DNA from: Martelella mediterranea
GTDB lineage: Bacteria > Pseudomonadota > Alphaproteobacteria > Rhizobiales > Rhizobiaceae
Assembly (NCBI GenBank): GCA_003001975.1
Contig: PVUG01000019.1
Span: 1 to 64,000 of the forward strand
DNA length: 64,000 bases
Direction: 5' to 3'
The notes under the pieces were generated by a model that did not search any database, had not been told where the DNA came from, and was given only the letters and a program-made list of their open reading frames with translations. Below are positions 47,317 through 58,622 of this stretch, piece after piece. Position 1 is the first letter of the stretch; each line of letters opens with the position of its first letter. The position numbers and the translations under genes are program-made.

Positions 47317-50195
47317 GCCTTGTTTCCGCCCCTGTCGCTTTCGGAGCCTGCCTCGGCCGGCAGCAGCATGCCCTGCGGCATGCCCTTGCGATAAGCATCA
47401 CCCTTGTCGTCCAGCACCGCCTTCATCCTTTCAACGATTGCCGCCCGACGGTTTTCATTGGTAATCTTGGCGCCGACAAGGTCGGTAATATAAAAACTGT
47501 CGATCACCTTTTCGCCGAACGTGGTAATCCGCGCGGTCTGGATATCCAGCGACAATTCGGACAGCGTCTGGGTGACGTCGGCCAGAAGCCCGGTCCGGTC
47601 CAGGCACTCGATCTCGATCACCGTGAAGATGTTCGAAAGCTTGTTGGAGACCGAAACGTGGGTGGGCACCGAAAACGGCCGCACCGTCCGGCGTTCGCGG
47701 CTGCGCGCGGCAATCAGGTCGTTGAGATGTTTGCGCCCCGTGAGCACATCCTCGATCAGCTTGCCGATGGTGTTGGCGCGGCGTAATTCGTCGGCGTCAT
47801 CGTCAAAGGCGCGGTTGAGCAGGATGGTGTCGAGCGCGCGGCCATCCGTGGTGGTGAAGATCTGCGCATCGGCAATATTGGCGCCGGTTGCGGCACAGGC
47901 GCCGGCGATAATCGACAGCAAGCGCGGATGGTCGGGCGCCAGAAGCGTGATCTCGGTGATATCGTGGAAGGTGTTGGTGCGCACCATGGTCGCAAACAGC
48001 TTGCGGTCCTTGTCCGCCTCGCGGATGAAGCGGGCGTGGCGCACCTGATCTTCAAGCGGCACCGAAAGCATGTAGTTCTGGTAGTGCAGATTGGCGTATT
48101 TGTGCCGCTCATTGTCGCCCATGCCGACCAGCGCATCATCCAGCTGTTCGATTGCGTGCTGGGTGCGGGCCTTGCGCGAGACGGCCGAAAACCCGCCGGA
48201 AAGCAGGATTTCGGTTTCATAATACAGCGTGCGCAGAAGCTGGCCCTTCCAGCCGTTCCAGACATCGGGACCGACAGCGCGGATATCGCAGACCGTCAGG
48301 ATCAGCAACATGTTGAGCCGGTCGAGCGACTGCACCTTGTCGGCAAAATCGACCACCGTCTTGCGGTCGTTGAGGTCGCGGGTCTGCGAGGTCATAGACA
48401 TCAGCAGATGATATTCGATCAGCCAGGAGACAAGCTCGGTCTGCTTGACGGTCAGGCCGAGCCTCGGGCAGATCTTGCGCGCAAGCCGGGCGCCCGCAAT
48501 CGAGTGGTCTTCCTTGCGGCCCTTGGCGATATCGTGCAGCAGCACGGCAACATAAAGCACCGTGCGCTCTTCGACCGAAGAAATCAGCCGCGCCGCCAGC
48601 GGGTGCATCTCGCTTTCGCCGCCGGCATTGTCGAGTTCGGAAAGCACGTCCACGGATCGGATCAGGTGCTCGTCCACGGTGAAGTGGTGATACATGTTGA
48701 ACTGCATCATCGAGACGATACGGCCGAATTCCGGCAGGAAGCGGCCGAGCACGCCGGCCTCGTTCATGCGGCGCAGATAAAGCGCCGGGTTGTTGCGCGA
48801 GGTCAGGATCGACAGGAACAGCCGGTTGGCCTCGTCGTTTTCGCGCAGTTCCGCATTGATCAGCGACAGCGAGCGCGTCACCACCTTCAGCGCGTCGGGA
48901 TGAAACTCGAGATCATTGATGACGGCGACATAGAAGAAGCGGATGATCGCCACCGGGTCCTTCTTGAACACATCAGGCTCGGCAAGGGCAATGCGGCCGC
49001 TGTCGGAGACGAATTCGAGGGAGCCAGGGATCTTGCGCTGGCGCTTTGTGAATTTCGACAACACGGCCTGGCCGAGCGTGGGGGCGGCCTTGGCCTGCTG
49101 CTCCTCCAGATCGGAGCAGAAAATCCGCGTCAGATCGCCGACATCCTTGGCCACCAGAAAATAGTGCTTCATGAACCGCTCAACAGCCGAAAGGCCGGGC
49201 CGGTCCTGATAGCCAAGGGCCTCGGCGATCTCGCGCTGAATGTCGAAGGACAGCCGCTCCTCCGCCTTGCCGGTGATGAAATGCAGGTGGCAGCGCACCG
49301 CCCAGAGAAAATCTTCCGCGCGCAAAAACAGCTTCAGCTCCTGACGCGACAGCACCCCCAGATCGACAAGCTGGGCGGTATCACGCACGCGGTAGAAATA
49401 TTTGGCGATCCAGAACAGCGTATTGAGGTCGCGAAGACCGCCCTTGCCCTCTTTCACGTTAGGCACGACAAGATAGCGCGTATCGAAGGATTTCTGGTGC
49501 CGCTGGTCGCGCTCGGCCAGCTTGGCGGCAATGAATTCCGGCGCGCTGCTGGCCACGATCTCGTCATCGAAGCGATGCGCAAGCGTATCGGAAAGCTCTT
49601 TCCGGCCGGCGATATAGCGCATTTCCAGAATCGATGTGCGGATCGTCATGTCGGACTTGGAAAGCTTGATGCATTCGGCCACGCTGCGGGTGGCATGGCC
49701 AACCTTCAGCCCCATATCCCACAGCATATAGAGCACATATTCGATCGATTTCAGCGTCTCCTCGCGGTCGGCGCCGTTGATCAGGAACAGAAGATCGATA
49801 TCCGAACCGGGCGCCAGCGTGCCGCGCCCGTAACCGCCGACAGCGGTGATGGTGAATTCGTTTCTGGTTTCGGGATAGATCGACTGGGTGACCAGCGTAT
49901 CCAGCGCAATCAGGATCTGGTCCTGCAGCCAGGAAATCCGGCGGGCGCATTCCAGGCCGCCACCGTTTTCCTTCAGAATTTCATAAGCGCGCTCGCGCCC
50001 CTGGGCGTTCACCTGTTTCAGGTGCGCCAGCACGTCCCGGCGCAGCGCATCGGGACTGCCGGCATGCTTCTTGGCGATCGCGCGCAATGCCGTCTTGAGC
50101 TTGGAGGGCTCAAGCACATCGGTCATCGCGTAAGGATCGGTTTGCGCCTTGCGGGCATTGCTCTTGACTGTCTGCGCGCTTGCGGATTTCTGCAT
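47313..50195 (-). CDS. glnD: Bifunctional PII uridylyltransferase/uridylyl-removing enzyme
   Basis: The nitrogen sensor that uridylylates PII proteins when glutamine is low and removes the group when it is high. The 960-residue product has the nucleotidyltransferase motif [20 protein letters not shown] near residue 130. The HD domain carries [17 protein letters not shown] near 530, and two ACT domains end the protein ([19 protein letters not shown] and [19 protein letters not shown]). It lies upstream of murJ. With rpoN and ptsN also in the window, nitrogen control is well represented here. Confidence 0.96.
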   Translation of the reverse strand: MQKSASAQTVKSNARKAQTDPYAMTDVLEPSKLKTALRAIAKKHAGSPDALRRDVLAHLKQVNAQGRERAYEILKENGGGLECARRISWLQDQILIALDTLVTQSIYPETRNEFTITAVGGYGRGTLAPGSDIDLLFLINGADREETLKSIEYVLYMLWDMGLKVGHATRSVAECIKLSKSDMTIRTSILEMRYIAGRKELSDTLAHRFDDEIVASSAPEFIAAKLAERDQRHQKSFDTRYLVVPNVKEGKGGLRDLNTLFWIAKYFYRVRDTAQLVDLGVLSRQELKLFLRAEDFLWAVRCHLHFITGKAEERLSFDIQREIAEALGYQDRPGLSAVERFMKHYFLVAKDVGDLTRIFCSDLEEQQAKAAPTLGQAVLSKFTKRQRKIPGSLEFVSDSGRIALAEPDVFKKDPVAIIRFFYVAVINDLEFHPDALKVVTRSLSLINAELRENDEANRLFLSILTSRNNPALYLRRMNEAGVLGRFLPEFGRIVSMMQFNMYHHFTVDEHLIRSVDVLSELDNAGGESEMHPLAARLISSVEERTVLYVAVLLHDIAKGRKEDHSIAGARLARKICPRLGLTVKQTELVSWLIEYHLLMSMTSQTRDLNDRKTVVDFADKVQSLDRLNMLLILTVCDIRAVGPDVWNGWKGQLLRTLYYETEILLSGGFSAVSRKARTQHAIEQLDDALVGMGDNERHKYANLHYQNYMLSVPLEDQVRHARFIREADKDRKLFATMVRTNTFHDITEITLLAPDHPRLLSIIAGACAATGANIADAQIFTTTDGRALDTILLNRAFDDDADELRRANTIGKLIEDVLTGRKHLNDLIAARSRERRTVRPFSVPTHVSVSNKLSNIFTVIEIECLDRTGLLADVTQTLSELSLDIQTARITTFGEKVIDSFYITDLVGAKITNENRRAAIVERMKAVLDDKGDAYRKGMPQGMLLPAEAGSESDRGGNKA

Positions 50196-50248
50196 CGACC
50201 TGCCTTTTCCCTGCGGTTCTTTCGCCGCCGGTGGTGTCTTAAAGCAAA

Positions 50249-53038
50249 TCAGTCCTCAATGGAAATATCATCCTGCATTTTCCGCTTCAGGGCATAAAGC
50301 GCGTCCAGCGCTTCGCGCGGGGTCATGTCGTCAGGCTTCAGATCATTCAGCATGGTCTCGACCTGAGAGGCATGCGGCTCGGGCTCCGGCGCGCGCATCG
50401 ACGCCTGAAACAGCGGCAGATCATCGATCAGGCTTGATGCCGGGTTCTTGCGGTCAGCGTCTTCCAGCCGGGCCAGAACATTTTTCGCCCGTTTGACGAC
50501 GGCAGACGGAAGGCCGGCAAGGCGGGCAACCTGAATGCCGTAGGACCGGTCGGCGGCCCCCGGCCCCACCTCGTGCAGGAACACGACCTCGCCCTTCCAT
50601 TCCTTGACCCGCATGGTGGCGTTGACGAGACGCGGCAGCTTCTCCGAAAGCGCGGTCAGCTCATGAAAATGGGTGGCGAACAGCCCACGGCAGCAATTGA
50701 CATCGTGCAGATGCTCGACCGCCGCCCAGGCAATCGACAGACCGTCGAAGGTCGCCGTGCCCCGGCCGATCTCATCGAGGATCACCAGCGAACGCGGCCC
50801 CGCCTGATTGAGGATCGCGGCGGTTTCCACCATCTCGACCATGAAGGTCGAGCGGCCGCGCGCCAGGTCATCCGAAGCGCCGACGCGCGAAAACAGCCGG
50901 TCGACAATGCCGATATGGGCTTTGGTCGCCGGCACATAGGCGCCGGTCTGGGCGAGGATCGCGATCAGCGCATTCTGGCGCAGGAAGGTCGATTTACCGC
51001 CCATATTCGGCCCGGTCAGAAGCCAGAGCCGACCCTTGTCGCCGCTTTCGGGCGACAGCGTGCAGTCATTGGCCACAAACGGCCCCGCCGATTGGCGCGC
51101 CAGCGCCTGCTCGACCACCGGATGGCGTCCGCCCTCGATCTCGAAGGCCGTGGTGTCATCGACGGCCGGCCGGCAATAGGCCTCGGCCTCGGCAAGCAGG
51201 GCAAATCCGGCGGAAACATCGAGCACGGACAGCGCCAGCGCACCGTCCTTCAGCTGCTCCGCGCTGGCGACGACGGCCTGCCTCAACGTCTCGAAGGTCG
51301 CAAGTTCGATTGTGAGCGCCTCGCCGGCGGCGTTGGCGATCCGGCTTTCCAGATCGGCAAGCTCGGCCGTGGTAAACCGCATCGCATTCGCCATGGTCTG
51401 GCGGTGGATGAATTTCGCCTTGGCCTCGTCGCCCTCCGTCAGAGCCTTCGAATTTCCGCTGGTCACCTCGATGAAATAGCCAAGCATGTTGTTGTGCTTG
51501 ATCTTCAGCGCCTTGACGCCGGTCTCCTCGGCATATTGCGCCTGAAGGCCGGCGATCACCCGCCGCGAGGTGTCGCGCAGGCCGCGCGCATCATCAAGGC
51601 GCTCGTCCGCTCCTTCGCGCACGAAACCGCCATCGCGCTTCAACAGCGGCAGTTCGTCGGCAAGCGTGGCGCCAAGCTGCGCTTCCAGGTCTTCCGGCAG
51701 GGCGGCAAGGGCATCAAGTGCGGCCGCAAGCTCCTCCGGCAGCGATGCGGGCTTAAGGATATCCGCGATTGCACGCGCCACCTCAAGCCCCTTCAGGATC
51801 GAGCCGAGGTCACGCGGACCGCCCCGGTCGAGCGCCAGACGCGACAGCGCGCGCGGCATATCCGGCAATTGCTTCAGATGATCGCGAAGAGCGGCGGAAA
51901 GGCTGACCTCGCCGAGGAAAAACGCCACCGAATCAAGACGCCGGTGCACCTGTTCGGGCGCGGTGAGCGGCGACATCAGCCGCTCGCACAACAGCCGTGC
52001 GCCGCCACTGGTCACCGTCCTGTCGACGGCCTTCAGCAGCGAACCGTCGCGACCGCCATTCATGGTGCGAATCAGTTCCAGATTGGTGCGCGTCGCCGGA
52101 TCGATGAACATCGAGCCCGATCCGCCGTCCTGTTCGGGAATGCCAAGTGCGGGGCGCTCGTTGATCTGGGTTTTCTCGACATAGGCAACGGCGGCGGCAG
52201 CAGCCGAAAGCTCGGGCCGCGAGAAACGCCCGAAACCATCCAGCGTTGCCACTTCGAAAAACCGCGACAGCCGGTCTTTCGCCGTGGCGCTGTCAAACAG
52301 AACCGACGGCTGCGGGGCGACTGCACGGCCGAGAAGATCAAACACCGGCCGCAGCTTTTCATCGGCAAAAAGCGCATCGGAGACAATCAGTTCGCGCGGC
52401 TCGACCCGCATGATATCGGCGGCAAGCCGGTTTTCCGATGTCGCGCACAACCGGAAGACACCGGTGGAAATATCGATCCAGGCCAGCCCGTAGGCCGTCT
52501 CGCCCTCGCCCTTGACCCGCGACAGCGCCATCAGGAAATTGCTTTCGCCGGGCGCCAGCAGCTTTTCTTCCGTCAGCGTTCCCGCCGTCACAAGACGGGT
52601 GACATCGCGCCTGACCACGGATTTTCCGCCGCGTTTCTTGGCCTCCGCCGGGTCTTCCGTCTGCTCGCAGACGGCAACGCGAAAACCCAGCGCGATCAGC
52701 TTTTGCAGGTAATCGTCGGCGGCATGGACCGGCACGCCGCACATCGGAATGTCGCGGCCGAGATGCTGGCCGCGCTTGGTGAGCGTGATCGAAAGCGCAC
52801 GGGCGGCCTCCACGGCATCGTCGAAAAACAGCTCGTAGAAATCGCCCATGCGGTAAAACAGCAGGAGATCGGGGTTTGCCGCCTTGATCTCGATATACTG
52901 CTCCATCATCGGCGTTGCCGATGCCCGGCTTTCCTCGGAAATAAGCTCTTCGGTCTTGATGCGGTTATCGTCTGCCACGGTCACTTGCTTGCATATGTTC
53001 ATGGGGGTTCGCTGCGCCGGAAGCGCCATAGCGGCCAT
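50249..53038 (-). CDS. mutS: DNA mismatch repair protein MutS
   Basis: Recognises mismatches and starts repair with MutL. The conserved mismatch-binding FYELF sits in [16 protein letters not shown] near residue 65. The clamp and lever follow, then the ATPase with Walker [18 protein letters not shown] near 690 and [18 protein letters not shown] near 765. The residues before [15 protein letters not shown] are variable; the start could be 53038 or the ATG at 53002, and neither has a strong ribosome site. Full length is up to 929 residues, about normal for the clade. Confidence 0.95.
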   Translation of the reverse strand: MAAMALPAQRTPMNICKQVTVADDNRIKTEELISEESRASATPMMEQYIEIKAANPDLLLFYRMGDFYELFFDDAVEAARALSITLTKRGQHLGRDIPMCGVPVHAADDYLQKLIALGFRVAVCEQTEDPAEAKKRGGKSVVRRDVTRLVTAGTLTEEKLLAPGESNFLMALSRVKGEGETAYGLAWIDISTGVFRLCATSENRLAADIMRVEPRELIVSDALFADEKLRPVFDLLGRAVAPQPSVLFDSATAKDRLSRFFEVATLDGFGRFSRPELSAAAAAVAYVEKTQINERPALGIPEQDGGSGSMFIDPATRTNLELIRTMNGGRDGSLLKAVDRTVTSGGARLLCERLMSPLTAPEQVHRRLDSVAFFLGEVSLSAALRDHLKQLPDMPRALSRLALDRGGPRDLGSILKGLEVARAIADILKPASLPEELAAALDALAALPEDLEAQLGATLADELPLLKRDGGFVREGADERLDDARGLRDTSRRVIAGLQAQYAEETGVKALKIKHNNMLGYFIEVTSGNSKALTEGDEAKAKFIHRQTMANAMRFTTAELADLESRIANAAGEALTIELATFETLRQAVVASAEQLKDGALALSVLDVSAGFALLAEAEAYCRPAVDDTTAFEIEGGRHPVVEQALARQSAGPFVANDCTLSPESGDKGRLWLLTGPNMGGKSTFLRQNALIAILAQTGAYVPATKAHIGIVDRLFSRVGASDDLARGRSTFMVEMVETAAILNQAGPRSLVILDEIGRGTATFDGLSIAWAAVEHLHDVNCCRGLFATHFHELTALSEKLPRLVNATMRVKEWKGEVVFLHEVGPGAADRSYGIQVARLAGLPSAVVKRAKNVLARLEDADRKNPASSLIDDLPLFQASMRAPEPEPHASQVETMLNDLKPDDMTPREALDALYALKRKMQDDISIED

Positions 53039-53200
53039 GCTTCCAACACCTCGATTGTCTTTTCATGTGTCACGAAATCGAAGCTGCCGGAAGAGCGCAG
53101 CAAGAGAAAGCTGGGCAAAACGTTTGAAGCGCCGCAGTGCCGCGCAAAATTTCACGGACGCATCCCGGCAGTGCCCCTTGCAACAGCGTTTGCCGGGGCT

Positions 53201-54115
53201 TCAGCTTGCGAAACGACCCGCGTCGGCACCGTAATAATTGATGTAGCGATCGGAAATCGAGGCAATCGGCAGCACCACGAGAACATCGGTGGTGTTGAAG
53301 GCATGGTCGACCACGGCGCCCTCACCGACCATTGCGCCGAGGCGCAGATAGCCCTTGATCAGCGGCGGCAGGCCCGTCAGCGCCCGGCGACCGGATACGT
53401 CTTCCGCGCTCATCAGGTTCATGTCGACGGCAAGTTCGGCGCGGGCTTTCACCGCCCATTCGCCGGTGGCGCGGGCATTGTGATAGAGAAACGAGAGCGC
53501 CATGGCATGTTCGGCGGGGTCCGTGCCGTGGAACGACGCGCAGCCGAACATCGCACCGATATTATGCTTCAGCGCATAGGCCCAGTTGCCCTGCCAGAGC
53601 AGTTCAACGGTGCGCTTGCTGCGATAATCCGGCAGCACGCAGGAACGGCCGAGTTCCATGAAACGCACATCGGGATGGCGGGCGACGAGCTTGTCGGTCT
53701 GATACTCCGAATCGGAATAAAACCCGCCATGCTCCATGGCCACTTCATGACGCAGCAGCCGATAGGTTGCCACGATCTGATCCTCGACATCGCCATCCAG
53801 CTTGGTATCGAGCACCAGAAGGTGGTCGCAGATATCATCCCACTGGTCGAAATCACGCTTGGCCCGCATCGCATCAGCGGGAAGACGAGCCTGCATTTCG
53901 TCGACAAACACGCGGTAGCGAACCGCCTGCGCGGCTTCGATTTCGCCCGGCGTGCGTGCAATACGGGTTTCCAGTGAGCCGATGCGGCCGAGGATACCTT
54001 CCTCCAGCAACGACTTGCTGACCGCCGGCGCGGCGCCGGCGCGTTCGGCAGCCTGAAGAAGGTCGAGCGCTTCCATGGTCATAGCGTGTTCCGGATCGTT
54101 CATCTTGGATGTCAT
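53201..54115 (-). CDS. olsB: L-ornithine N-alpha-acyltransferase OlsB
   Basis: First enzyme of ornithine lipid synthesis, joining a 3-hydroxy acyl chain from acyl carrier protein to ornithine. The 304-residue product is a GNAT-fold protein with the conserved QAVRYRVFVDEM near residue 60, FMELGRSCVLPDYRSKRTVE near 145 and FGCASFHGTDPAEHAMALSF near 185. The start at 54115 has GAGATGG upstream; longer in-frame starts are rejected as low-complexity. olsA lies 12 kb away in the same window. Confidence 0.88.
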   Translation of the reverse strand: MTSKMNDPEHAMTMEALDLLQAAERAGAAPAVSKSLLEEGILGRIGSLETRIARTPGEIEAAQAVRYRVFVDEMQARLPADAMRAKRDFDQWDDICDHLLVLDTKLDGDVEDQIVATYRLLRHEVAMEHGGFYSDSEYQTDKLVARHPDVRFMELGRSCVLPDYRSKRTVELLWQGNWAYALKHNIGAMFGCASFHGTDPAEHAMALSFLYHNARATGEWAVKARAELAVDMNLMSAEDVSGRRALTGLPPLIKGYLRLGAMVGEGAVVDHAFNTTDVLVVLPIASISDRYINYYGADAGRFAS

Positions 54116-54391
54116 AAACCATCTCACTGCGACACGTTCGTGACAGTCGCATCTCGCCGTTATGGAGGTCAAATTGTCCGAAAGAGGCTGTTCAATGTCA
54201 TCACTGCGCCTCCTTGCATATACCGTTCTGGCATCTCCCTGTGGCCAAAAGACTAGTACATGGCAAGGGCGAGGTCCAGAATCTTTTGTCGCCCCGTCAA
54301 CACGAAAACGATCCCACAGGATACAAACGATGTCTTGCAATCTGTTGAAGAAAAAGTATTTTCCGGAGCACTTCGAACGAAGGCGAACATA

Positions 54392-54880
54392 TCAACCGTC
54401 GCCGCGCCCCGCTCCCTTGAACAGGAATTCCTGTGCAAAGATCAGCACCGCGCCGACGGTGATGTAGCTGTCGGCAAGATTGAAGATCGGGAAGGTCCAG
54501 CCGCCGACATGAAAGCGGATATAATCGACCACATGACCGTAAATGAAATGGTCGAGAATATTGCCGAGTGCGCCGGCAACCACCAGAGCAAAGCCCAAAA
54601 GCGCCCATGTCTGCCCCGGCGCGGTCTTGCGCCAGAGATAGATCACAACCGCCACGATCACCAGCCGCAGCCCGACCAGCGCCCAGCCATTGGTATCCGA
54701 CAGAAGCGAGAAGGCGATGCCGGGATTATAGGTCTTGAAAAGCCCCAGAAACGGCAGCACCGGGATCATCCGGTGAAACGGCAGATAGACCTCGACCGCA
54801 TATTTGATCGCCGCATCGACCAGCAGCGCAATGACCACAAAGGCTGCGGCGGGAACGGGACGCGAAAGCGGCGCGGTCAT
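54392..54880 (-). CDS. lspA: Lipoprotein signal peptidase (SPase II)
   Basis: An aspartyl protease that removes lipoprotein signal peptides after lipidation. The 162-residue protein has four helices. The catalytic Asp pair is in NILDHFIYGHVVDYIRFH near residue 110 and FNLADSYITVGAVLI near 135. Its ATG shares ATGA with the end of the SpoU gene. The C-terminus (FLFKGAGRGDG) is short. lnt, the next enzyme of lipoprotein maturation, is elsewhere in the window. Confidence 0.95.
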   Translation of the reverse strand: MTAPLSRPVPAAAFVVIALLVDAAIKYAVEVYLPFHRMIPVLPFLGLFKTYNPGIAFSLLSDTNGWALVGLRLVIVAVVIYLWRKTAPGQTWALLGFALVVAGALGNILDHFIYGHVVDYIRFHVGGWTFPIFNLADSYITVGAVLIFAQEFLFKGAGRGDG

Positions 54881-55746
54881 TGGCCGGCCTCCGGCGGATC
54901 GAGCGAAAGGAGATGGCGGCGCGCCTCGTAGAGCATCACCCCGGTTGCAACGGCAAGATTGAGCGAATCAGCCCTGCCCTGCTGGGGAATACGGGCAAGA
55001 CGGCCGGCGCCGTCAGCCAGTTCGGCCGGCAGGCCCTGCTGCTCATTGCCCATCAAAAGCACCACCGGCTTTTTGCTGTAGTCGATGGTGCGGTAATCGA
55101 CCGAACCCGCCAGATGGGTGGCAACGATCTCGGCGCCGCTGTTTTTCGCCCAGTCCAGGAATGCGCGCGGTTCGGCGCGGGAAACCGGTAGCGCGAACAC
55201 CGAGCCCATGGTCGCCCGCACGGTCTCGATCGAAAACGGATCGGTGGTCTCGCCGACCAGGATCACGCCTGCGGCACCGGCGGCATCGGCGGTGCGGATG
55301 ATGGTGCCGAGATTGCCGGGGTCACGAACCCGGTCGAGCGCCACATAGGTCTCGTTCTTTTCCGGGCGGATATCGCCAAGCGGCCTGTAGTGGCTGTCGA
55401 ACACGCCGACGACCATCTGCGGATTGTCGCGCCGGGTGATTGCCGAAAGCACCTTTTCGGAGACCTCCAGCACCAGGCCGCCGGAGGCGACCGTCTTGGC
55501 GGCAACCTTTTCCACCGGCGCCTTGCCCTTTGCGGCCTTGGCATAGATCAGCGTGCGGATCGACCAGTTCAGCTCCAGCGCATCGATCACCAGCTTGAGG
55601 CCCTCGGCCATGAAGGTGCCGGTTTCCTCCCGGTGCTTTTTTTGCGAAAGCGCGCGGATATCCTTGATGATCGGGTTGGAAAGGGATGTGACCTCTTTCA
55701 CCGTTCCCACGCGCGGCGCGCGTCTGTCATCTTTTTCGAAGCTCAT
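54877..55746 (-). CDS. SpoU/TrmH-family RNA 2'-O-methyltransferase
   Basis: A 289-residue SPOUT methyltransferase, distinct from the RlmB at 3145-4026. The N-terminal substrate-binding domain includes SLSNPIIKDIRALSQKKHRE. The cofactor knot has the motifs VALDRVRDPGNLGTIIRTADAAG near 140, VVLLMGNEQQGLP near 235 and DSLNLAVATGVMLYEARR near 265. This form resembles the 23S rRNA G2553/AviRb-like group, but the target is uncertain. The gene overlaps both neighbours by ATGA. Confidence 0.88.
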   Translation of the reverse strand: MSFEKDDRRAPRVGTVKEVTSLSNPIIKDIRALSQKKHREETGTFMAEGLKLVIDALELNWSIRTLIYAKAAKGKAPVEKVAAKTVASGGLVLEVSEKVLSAITRRDNPQMVVGVFDSHYRPLGDIRPEKNETYVALDRVRDPGNLGTIIRTADAAGAAGVILVGETTDPFSIETVRATMGSVFALPVSRAEPRAFLDWAKNSGAEIVATHLAGSVDYRTIDYSKKPVVLLMGNEQQGLPAELADGAGRLARIPQQGRADSLNLAVATGVMLYEARRHLLSLDPPEAGQ

Positions 55747-56867
55747 TGAGGCAACCACCGCGCATAAAGGGATGTTGAAAGGGCACGACCGGGTTCATTG
55801 CCCGAAAGTCCGCCCTCGCGAATAACCAGCTCACCCGATTCGACCACGCCGCCAAAGCCGCGCATCGTCTCCATCATCAGTTCATGAACGGAATAGAAGC
55901 TGGCGCGGATCGAATAGGCCGTCAGCACGAAGCCGAGCGCATCCGGTTTAAGGATTGCCCGGCAAAGGTCCAGCATTTTCGGCAGATGTTCGAACAGCTG
56001 CCAGACCTCGCCATTGGGCCCGCGTCCGAATTTCGGCGGGTCGGTGAGAATGATGTCATACTGATTGCCGCGCCGCTGTTCGCGCTCGATGAACTTCATC
56101 GCGTCATCGCATATCCAGCGGATCGGCCGGTCATCAAGGCCGGACAGCGCCTGGTTCTCGCGCGCCCAGCCGATGGCCTTCTTCGAGGCATCCACATGGG
56201 TCACCTCTGCGCCCGCAGCCGCGGCAACCAGCGAGGCAACGCCGGTATAGCCGAAAAGATTGAGCACTTTCGGCGCTCCCGCCGCACGGCCGGACGCGTT
56301 TTGCAGCGCATCGCGCATCCACTGCCAGTGCGCCACCTGTTCGGGAAACACCCCGACATGGCGAAAAGACGTGAAGCGTCCGAGAAAATCGATATCCATG
56401 ATCCGCAGCGGCCAGGTCTCGCCAAGCGCGGCCTTGGGAAAACGCCAGCGCCCCATGCCATCCTCATCCGTGTCTCCGGTGAAGATCGCATCGGCATTGG
56501 CCCATGTCTTCTCATCCAGCAGCGGCGGCCACAGCGCCTGCGCTTCCGGGCGGACAATGCGGTAGTCGCCATATTGTTCGAGTTTCAGGCCGTGGCCGCT
56601 GTCGATCAGGTGAAACCCGTCGGCACAGACGGATTGCAGAATGCTCGGCACGCGCTCTGCCGGCCGGTCGCCATCGCGCAGCGCGATCCATTGCGGCTCC
56701 GGCTGGCGGCTGCGGCGCTCATTCTGTTTATCGCCGGACGGCGGGGATTTGCGCCGCTCGTCGGCCCGCGCTGCGGCGTGCCCGCCCTTGCGCGGCCGGT
56801 CAGGCTTTGCCTGCGGCTTCCCACCTGCCTTGTGGCGGCGTGTCTTGTCCTGTCTGGAAGGCGTCAT
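55743..56867 (-). CDS. Class I SAM-dependent rRNA methyltransferase, RlmI-like
   Basis: A 374-residue protein with a long basic, disordered N-terminus (about 60 residues rich in Lys, Arg, Pro). The Rossmann methyltransferase domain begins LNLFGYTGVASLVAAAAGA near residue 200, with acidic loop THVDASKKAIGWAREN and the catalytic DPPKFGRG near 280. The motif order matches the RlmI/RlmK family, which methylates cytosines of 23S rRNA. The N-terminal PUA domain typical of RlmI is not evident. It is the first gene of the RlmI-like/SpoU/lspA transcript. Confidence 0.85.
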   Translation of the reverse strand: MTPSRQDKTRRHKAGGKPQAKPDRPRKGGHAAARADERRKSPPSGDKQNERRSRQPEPQWIALRDGDRPAERVPSILQSVCADGFHLIDSGHGLKLEQYGDYRIVRPEAQALWPPLLDEKTWANADAIFTGDTDEDGMGRWRFPKAALGETWPLRIMDIDFLGRFTSFRHVGVFPEQVAHWQWMRDALQNASGRAAGAPKVLNLFGYTGVASLVAAAAGAEVTHVDASKKAIGWARENQALSGLDDRPIRWICDDAMKFIEREQRRGNQYDIILTDPPKFGRGPNGEVWQLFEHLPKMLDLCRAILKPDALGFVLTAYSIRASFYSVHELMMETMRGFGGVVESGELVIREGGLSGNEPGRALSTSLYARWLPQ

Positions 56868-56950
56868 AAAAGGCCATCATCCCGCAGTGTTCGAAAGCTG
56901 CGGTTTATCAGCCCTGTCGTAAAAATGGCAAGCCTCGTCAGCACGCCATG

Positions 56951-57298
56951 TCAGGAAGACGGCAGCTGGTCGAGCGGCTTTCCGGCCGAAACCTCGGTGG
57001 AGCGCGCCTTCTGCTTGTCGGCTTCCGCGCGCCACAGCGCCGCCTCGCGCTTGCTGGTTCTTGCCGTCTTGCGATACTTGCGCTGGGAGATCCAGGCAAA
57101 AAGCGCTCCGAGCAGAATGCCGAGAATGAAGGCGATGAAGATGTAGACGAAGAACGGCGCCGAGACGGAAAGCACCGTGTCGGCTGCATTAAACGGGTTG
57201 AGCGCCATCGTGACCGACTGCCGGTTGGCAACCGACAGCAAAACAAGCACCACCCCGATGGGCAGCAGAATGACGAGATTGACAAGCTTTGACATCAT
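56951..57298 (-). CDS. LapA-domain (DUF1049) membrane protein
   Basis: A 115-residue protein with two membrane helices (LVILLPIGVVLVLLSVANRQ near residue 6 and FFVYIFIAFILGILLGALFAW near 49) and a cytoplasmic coiled-coil-like tail rich in Lys and Arg. LapA-type proteins act in lipopolysaccharide assembly and LpxC control in enterobacteria; the role in alphaproteobacteria is not known to me. It follows ihfB and sppA on the same strand, near the lpt genes, which fits an envelope role. Confidence 0.82.
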   Translation of the reverse strand: MMSKLVNLVILLPIGVVLVLLSVANRQSVTMALNPFNAADTVLSVSAPFFVYIFIAFILGILLGALFAWISQRKYRKTARTSKREAALWRAEADKQKARSTEVSAGKPLDQLPSS

Positions 57299-57346
57299 GC
57301 GCCTCGAACGCGTTTTTCACTTTTTTAGCGGTCAGGCCCGCTCCCG

Positions 57347-57643
57347 CTAGCCATCGTCTTTCTGGTCGGGATTGAGGCGCTCGCGCAATTCCTTGCCGGT
57401 CTTGAAGAACGGCACCCATTTTTCTTCCACGAAAACGGTATCGCCCGTGCGCGGGTTCCGTCCCGAACGCGATGGCCGGTTCTTGACCGAAAATGCACCG
57501 AAACCGCGCAATTCGACCCGGTTGCCGGCAGCCAAGGCATCCGCGATCTCGTCAAGAATTGCATTCACGATATTTTCGACATCGCGGTGATAGAGATGCG
57601 GGTTACGCGCCGCAACAATCTGTACCAATTCCGACTTGATCAC
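57347..57643 (-). CDS. ihfB: Integration host factor beta subunit
   Basis: A histone-like DNA-bending protein. The 98-residue product begins with GTG at 57643 ([17 protein letters not shown]), with GAGGGG seven bases ahead. The core [20 protein letters not shown] has the beta-arm, and [17 protein letters not shown] follows. The C-terminus ([12 protein letters not shown]) is normal. sppA lies 25 bases upstream on the same strand. IHF with RpoN-dependent promoters is common in this group; rpoN is nearby. Confidence 0.93.
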   Translation of the reverse strand: MIKSELVQIVAARNPHLYHRDVENIVNAILDEIADALAAGNRVELRGFGAFSVKNRPSRSGRNPRTGDTVFVEEKWVPFFKTGKELRERLNPDQKDDG

Positions 57644-57668
57644 ACCTAGCCCCTCAACTCTCTGATTT

Positions 57669-58622
57669 TCATTGCCAATCAGTCTGCCCGACAGACACGA
57701 GTCCGTCAACAAGTCCGCTCTGGTGAAAGGCACCTTCGCTGACAAACCAACCCATACCAACTGATTCGAGCAGTTTGGCCCCCATTTTTGCTAAACCGAA
57801 CCCGAAACTATCCCTGTTTACGTTATCCCAGGACTTGATTTCAAGGGAGTCCGAAATGCCGTTGTCGGCAAGATAGGCCGAAATTGCATCGCGTCCGCCG
57901 ATTTCATCGACAAGACCCGCCGCAACCGCCTGCCGTCCGGTGAGAATCCGTCCGTCCGCAAGCGCCAGCGCATCGTTCCGCGGCATGTCCCGGCGCTCGG
58001 CAACAAGGTCGACGAACCAGTCATAGCTGTCCATCACCATCGAGCGCACCATGGCCTGGGCATCCGGGCTGGCATTGTTGAACGGCGACGGTTCCGCCTT
58101 CAGCGGCGCGGATTTGATCGAGTCGACCGAAATGCCGATCTTGTCCAGAAGCTCCTTGGCCTGCGGATACATGAAAATCACGCCGATTGAGCCGGTAATC
58201 GAGGTATCGCCGGCAAAGATGCGGTCACCGGCAAGTGCGATCATATAACCGGCCGAGGCCGCCTGGGTGCGGATTTCGCTGACCACCGGCTTTTTCTCGC
58301 CCACCTCGCGCAAGGCCTTGTAGAGCGCCTCGCCGCCAAACGTCGTGCCGCCGCCGGTCGAAAGCGAGACGACCAGCGCCTTGGCCGCCGGATCGTCACC
58401 GATTTCGCGGATCGTCTCGAGCATGACGGGATCATCGCCGATCACGCCGGAAATGGTAAGCTGGGCGATATGCGGCCGGGACAGCATCGCGCTGCCCTGC
58501 GTCCCGCCATAGGTCCTGAAGACGGCAACGACCAGCAAAACGGCCACCACCAGTGCCGCCGCACGCCACCAGCCGACACGCCTGCGCAGGCGTCTGCGTT
58601 CGAGGATATCCGACAGATTCAT
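57669..58622 (-). CDS. sppA: Signal peptide peptidase SppA
   Basis: An S49 membrane serine protease that degrades cleaved signal peptides. The 317-residue short form has one N-terminal helix ([20 protein letters not shown] near 20). The nucleophile Ser is in [20 protein letters not shown] near residue 135, and the general-base Lys is expected in [20 protein letters not shown] near 175. The usual SPGG loop reads STGGG here. The ATG at 58622 has GAGG six bases upstream, and translation is divergent from lptC. Confidence 0.9.
   Translation of the reverse strand: MNLSDILERRRLRRRVGWWRAAALVVAVLLVVAVFRTYGGTQGSAMLSRPHIAQLTISGVIGDDPVMLETIREIGDDPAAKALVVSLSTGGGTTFGGEALYKALREVGEKKPVVSEIRTQAASAGYMIALAGDRIFAGDTSITGSIGVIFMYPQAKELLDKIGISVDSIKSAPLKAEPSPFNNASPDAQAMVRSMVMDSYDWFVDLVAERRDMPRNDALALADGRILTGRQAVAAGLVDEIGGRDAISAYLADNGISDSLEIKSWDNVNRDSFGFGLAKMGAKLLESVGMGWFVSEGAFHQSGLVDGLVSVGQTDWQ

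Noticed and set aside
50573-53977. A very long open frame (over 1,100 codons) on the plus strand opposite mutS
   Set aside because: It is antisense to a certain mutS gene, rich in Arg, Gln and His, and arises from GC-biased third positions. The same applies to long frames opposite glnD (47928-50297) and tuf (162-1136).
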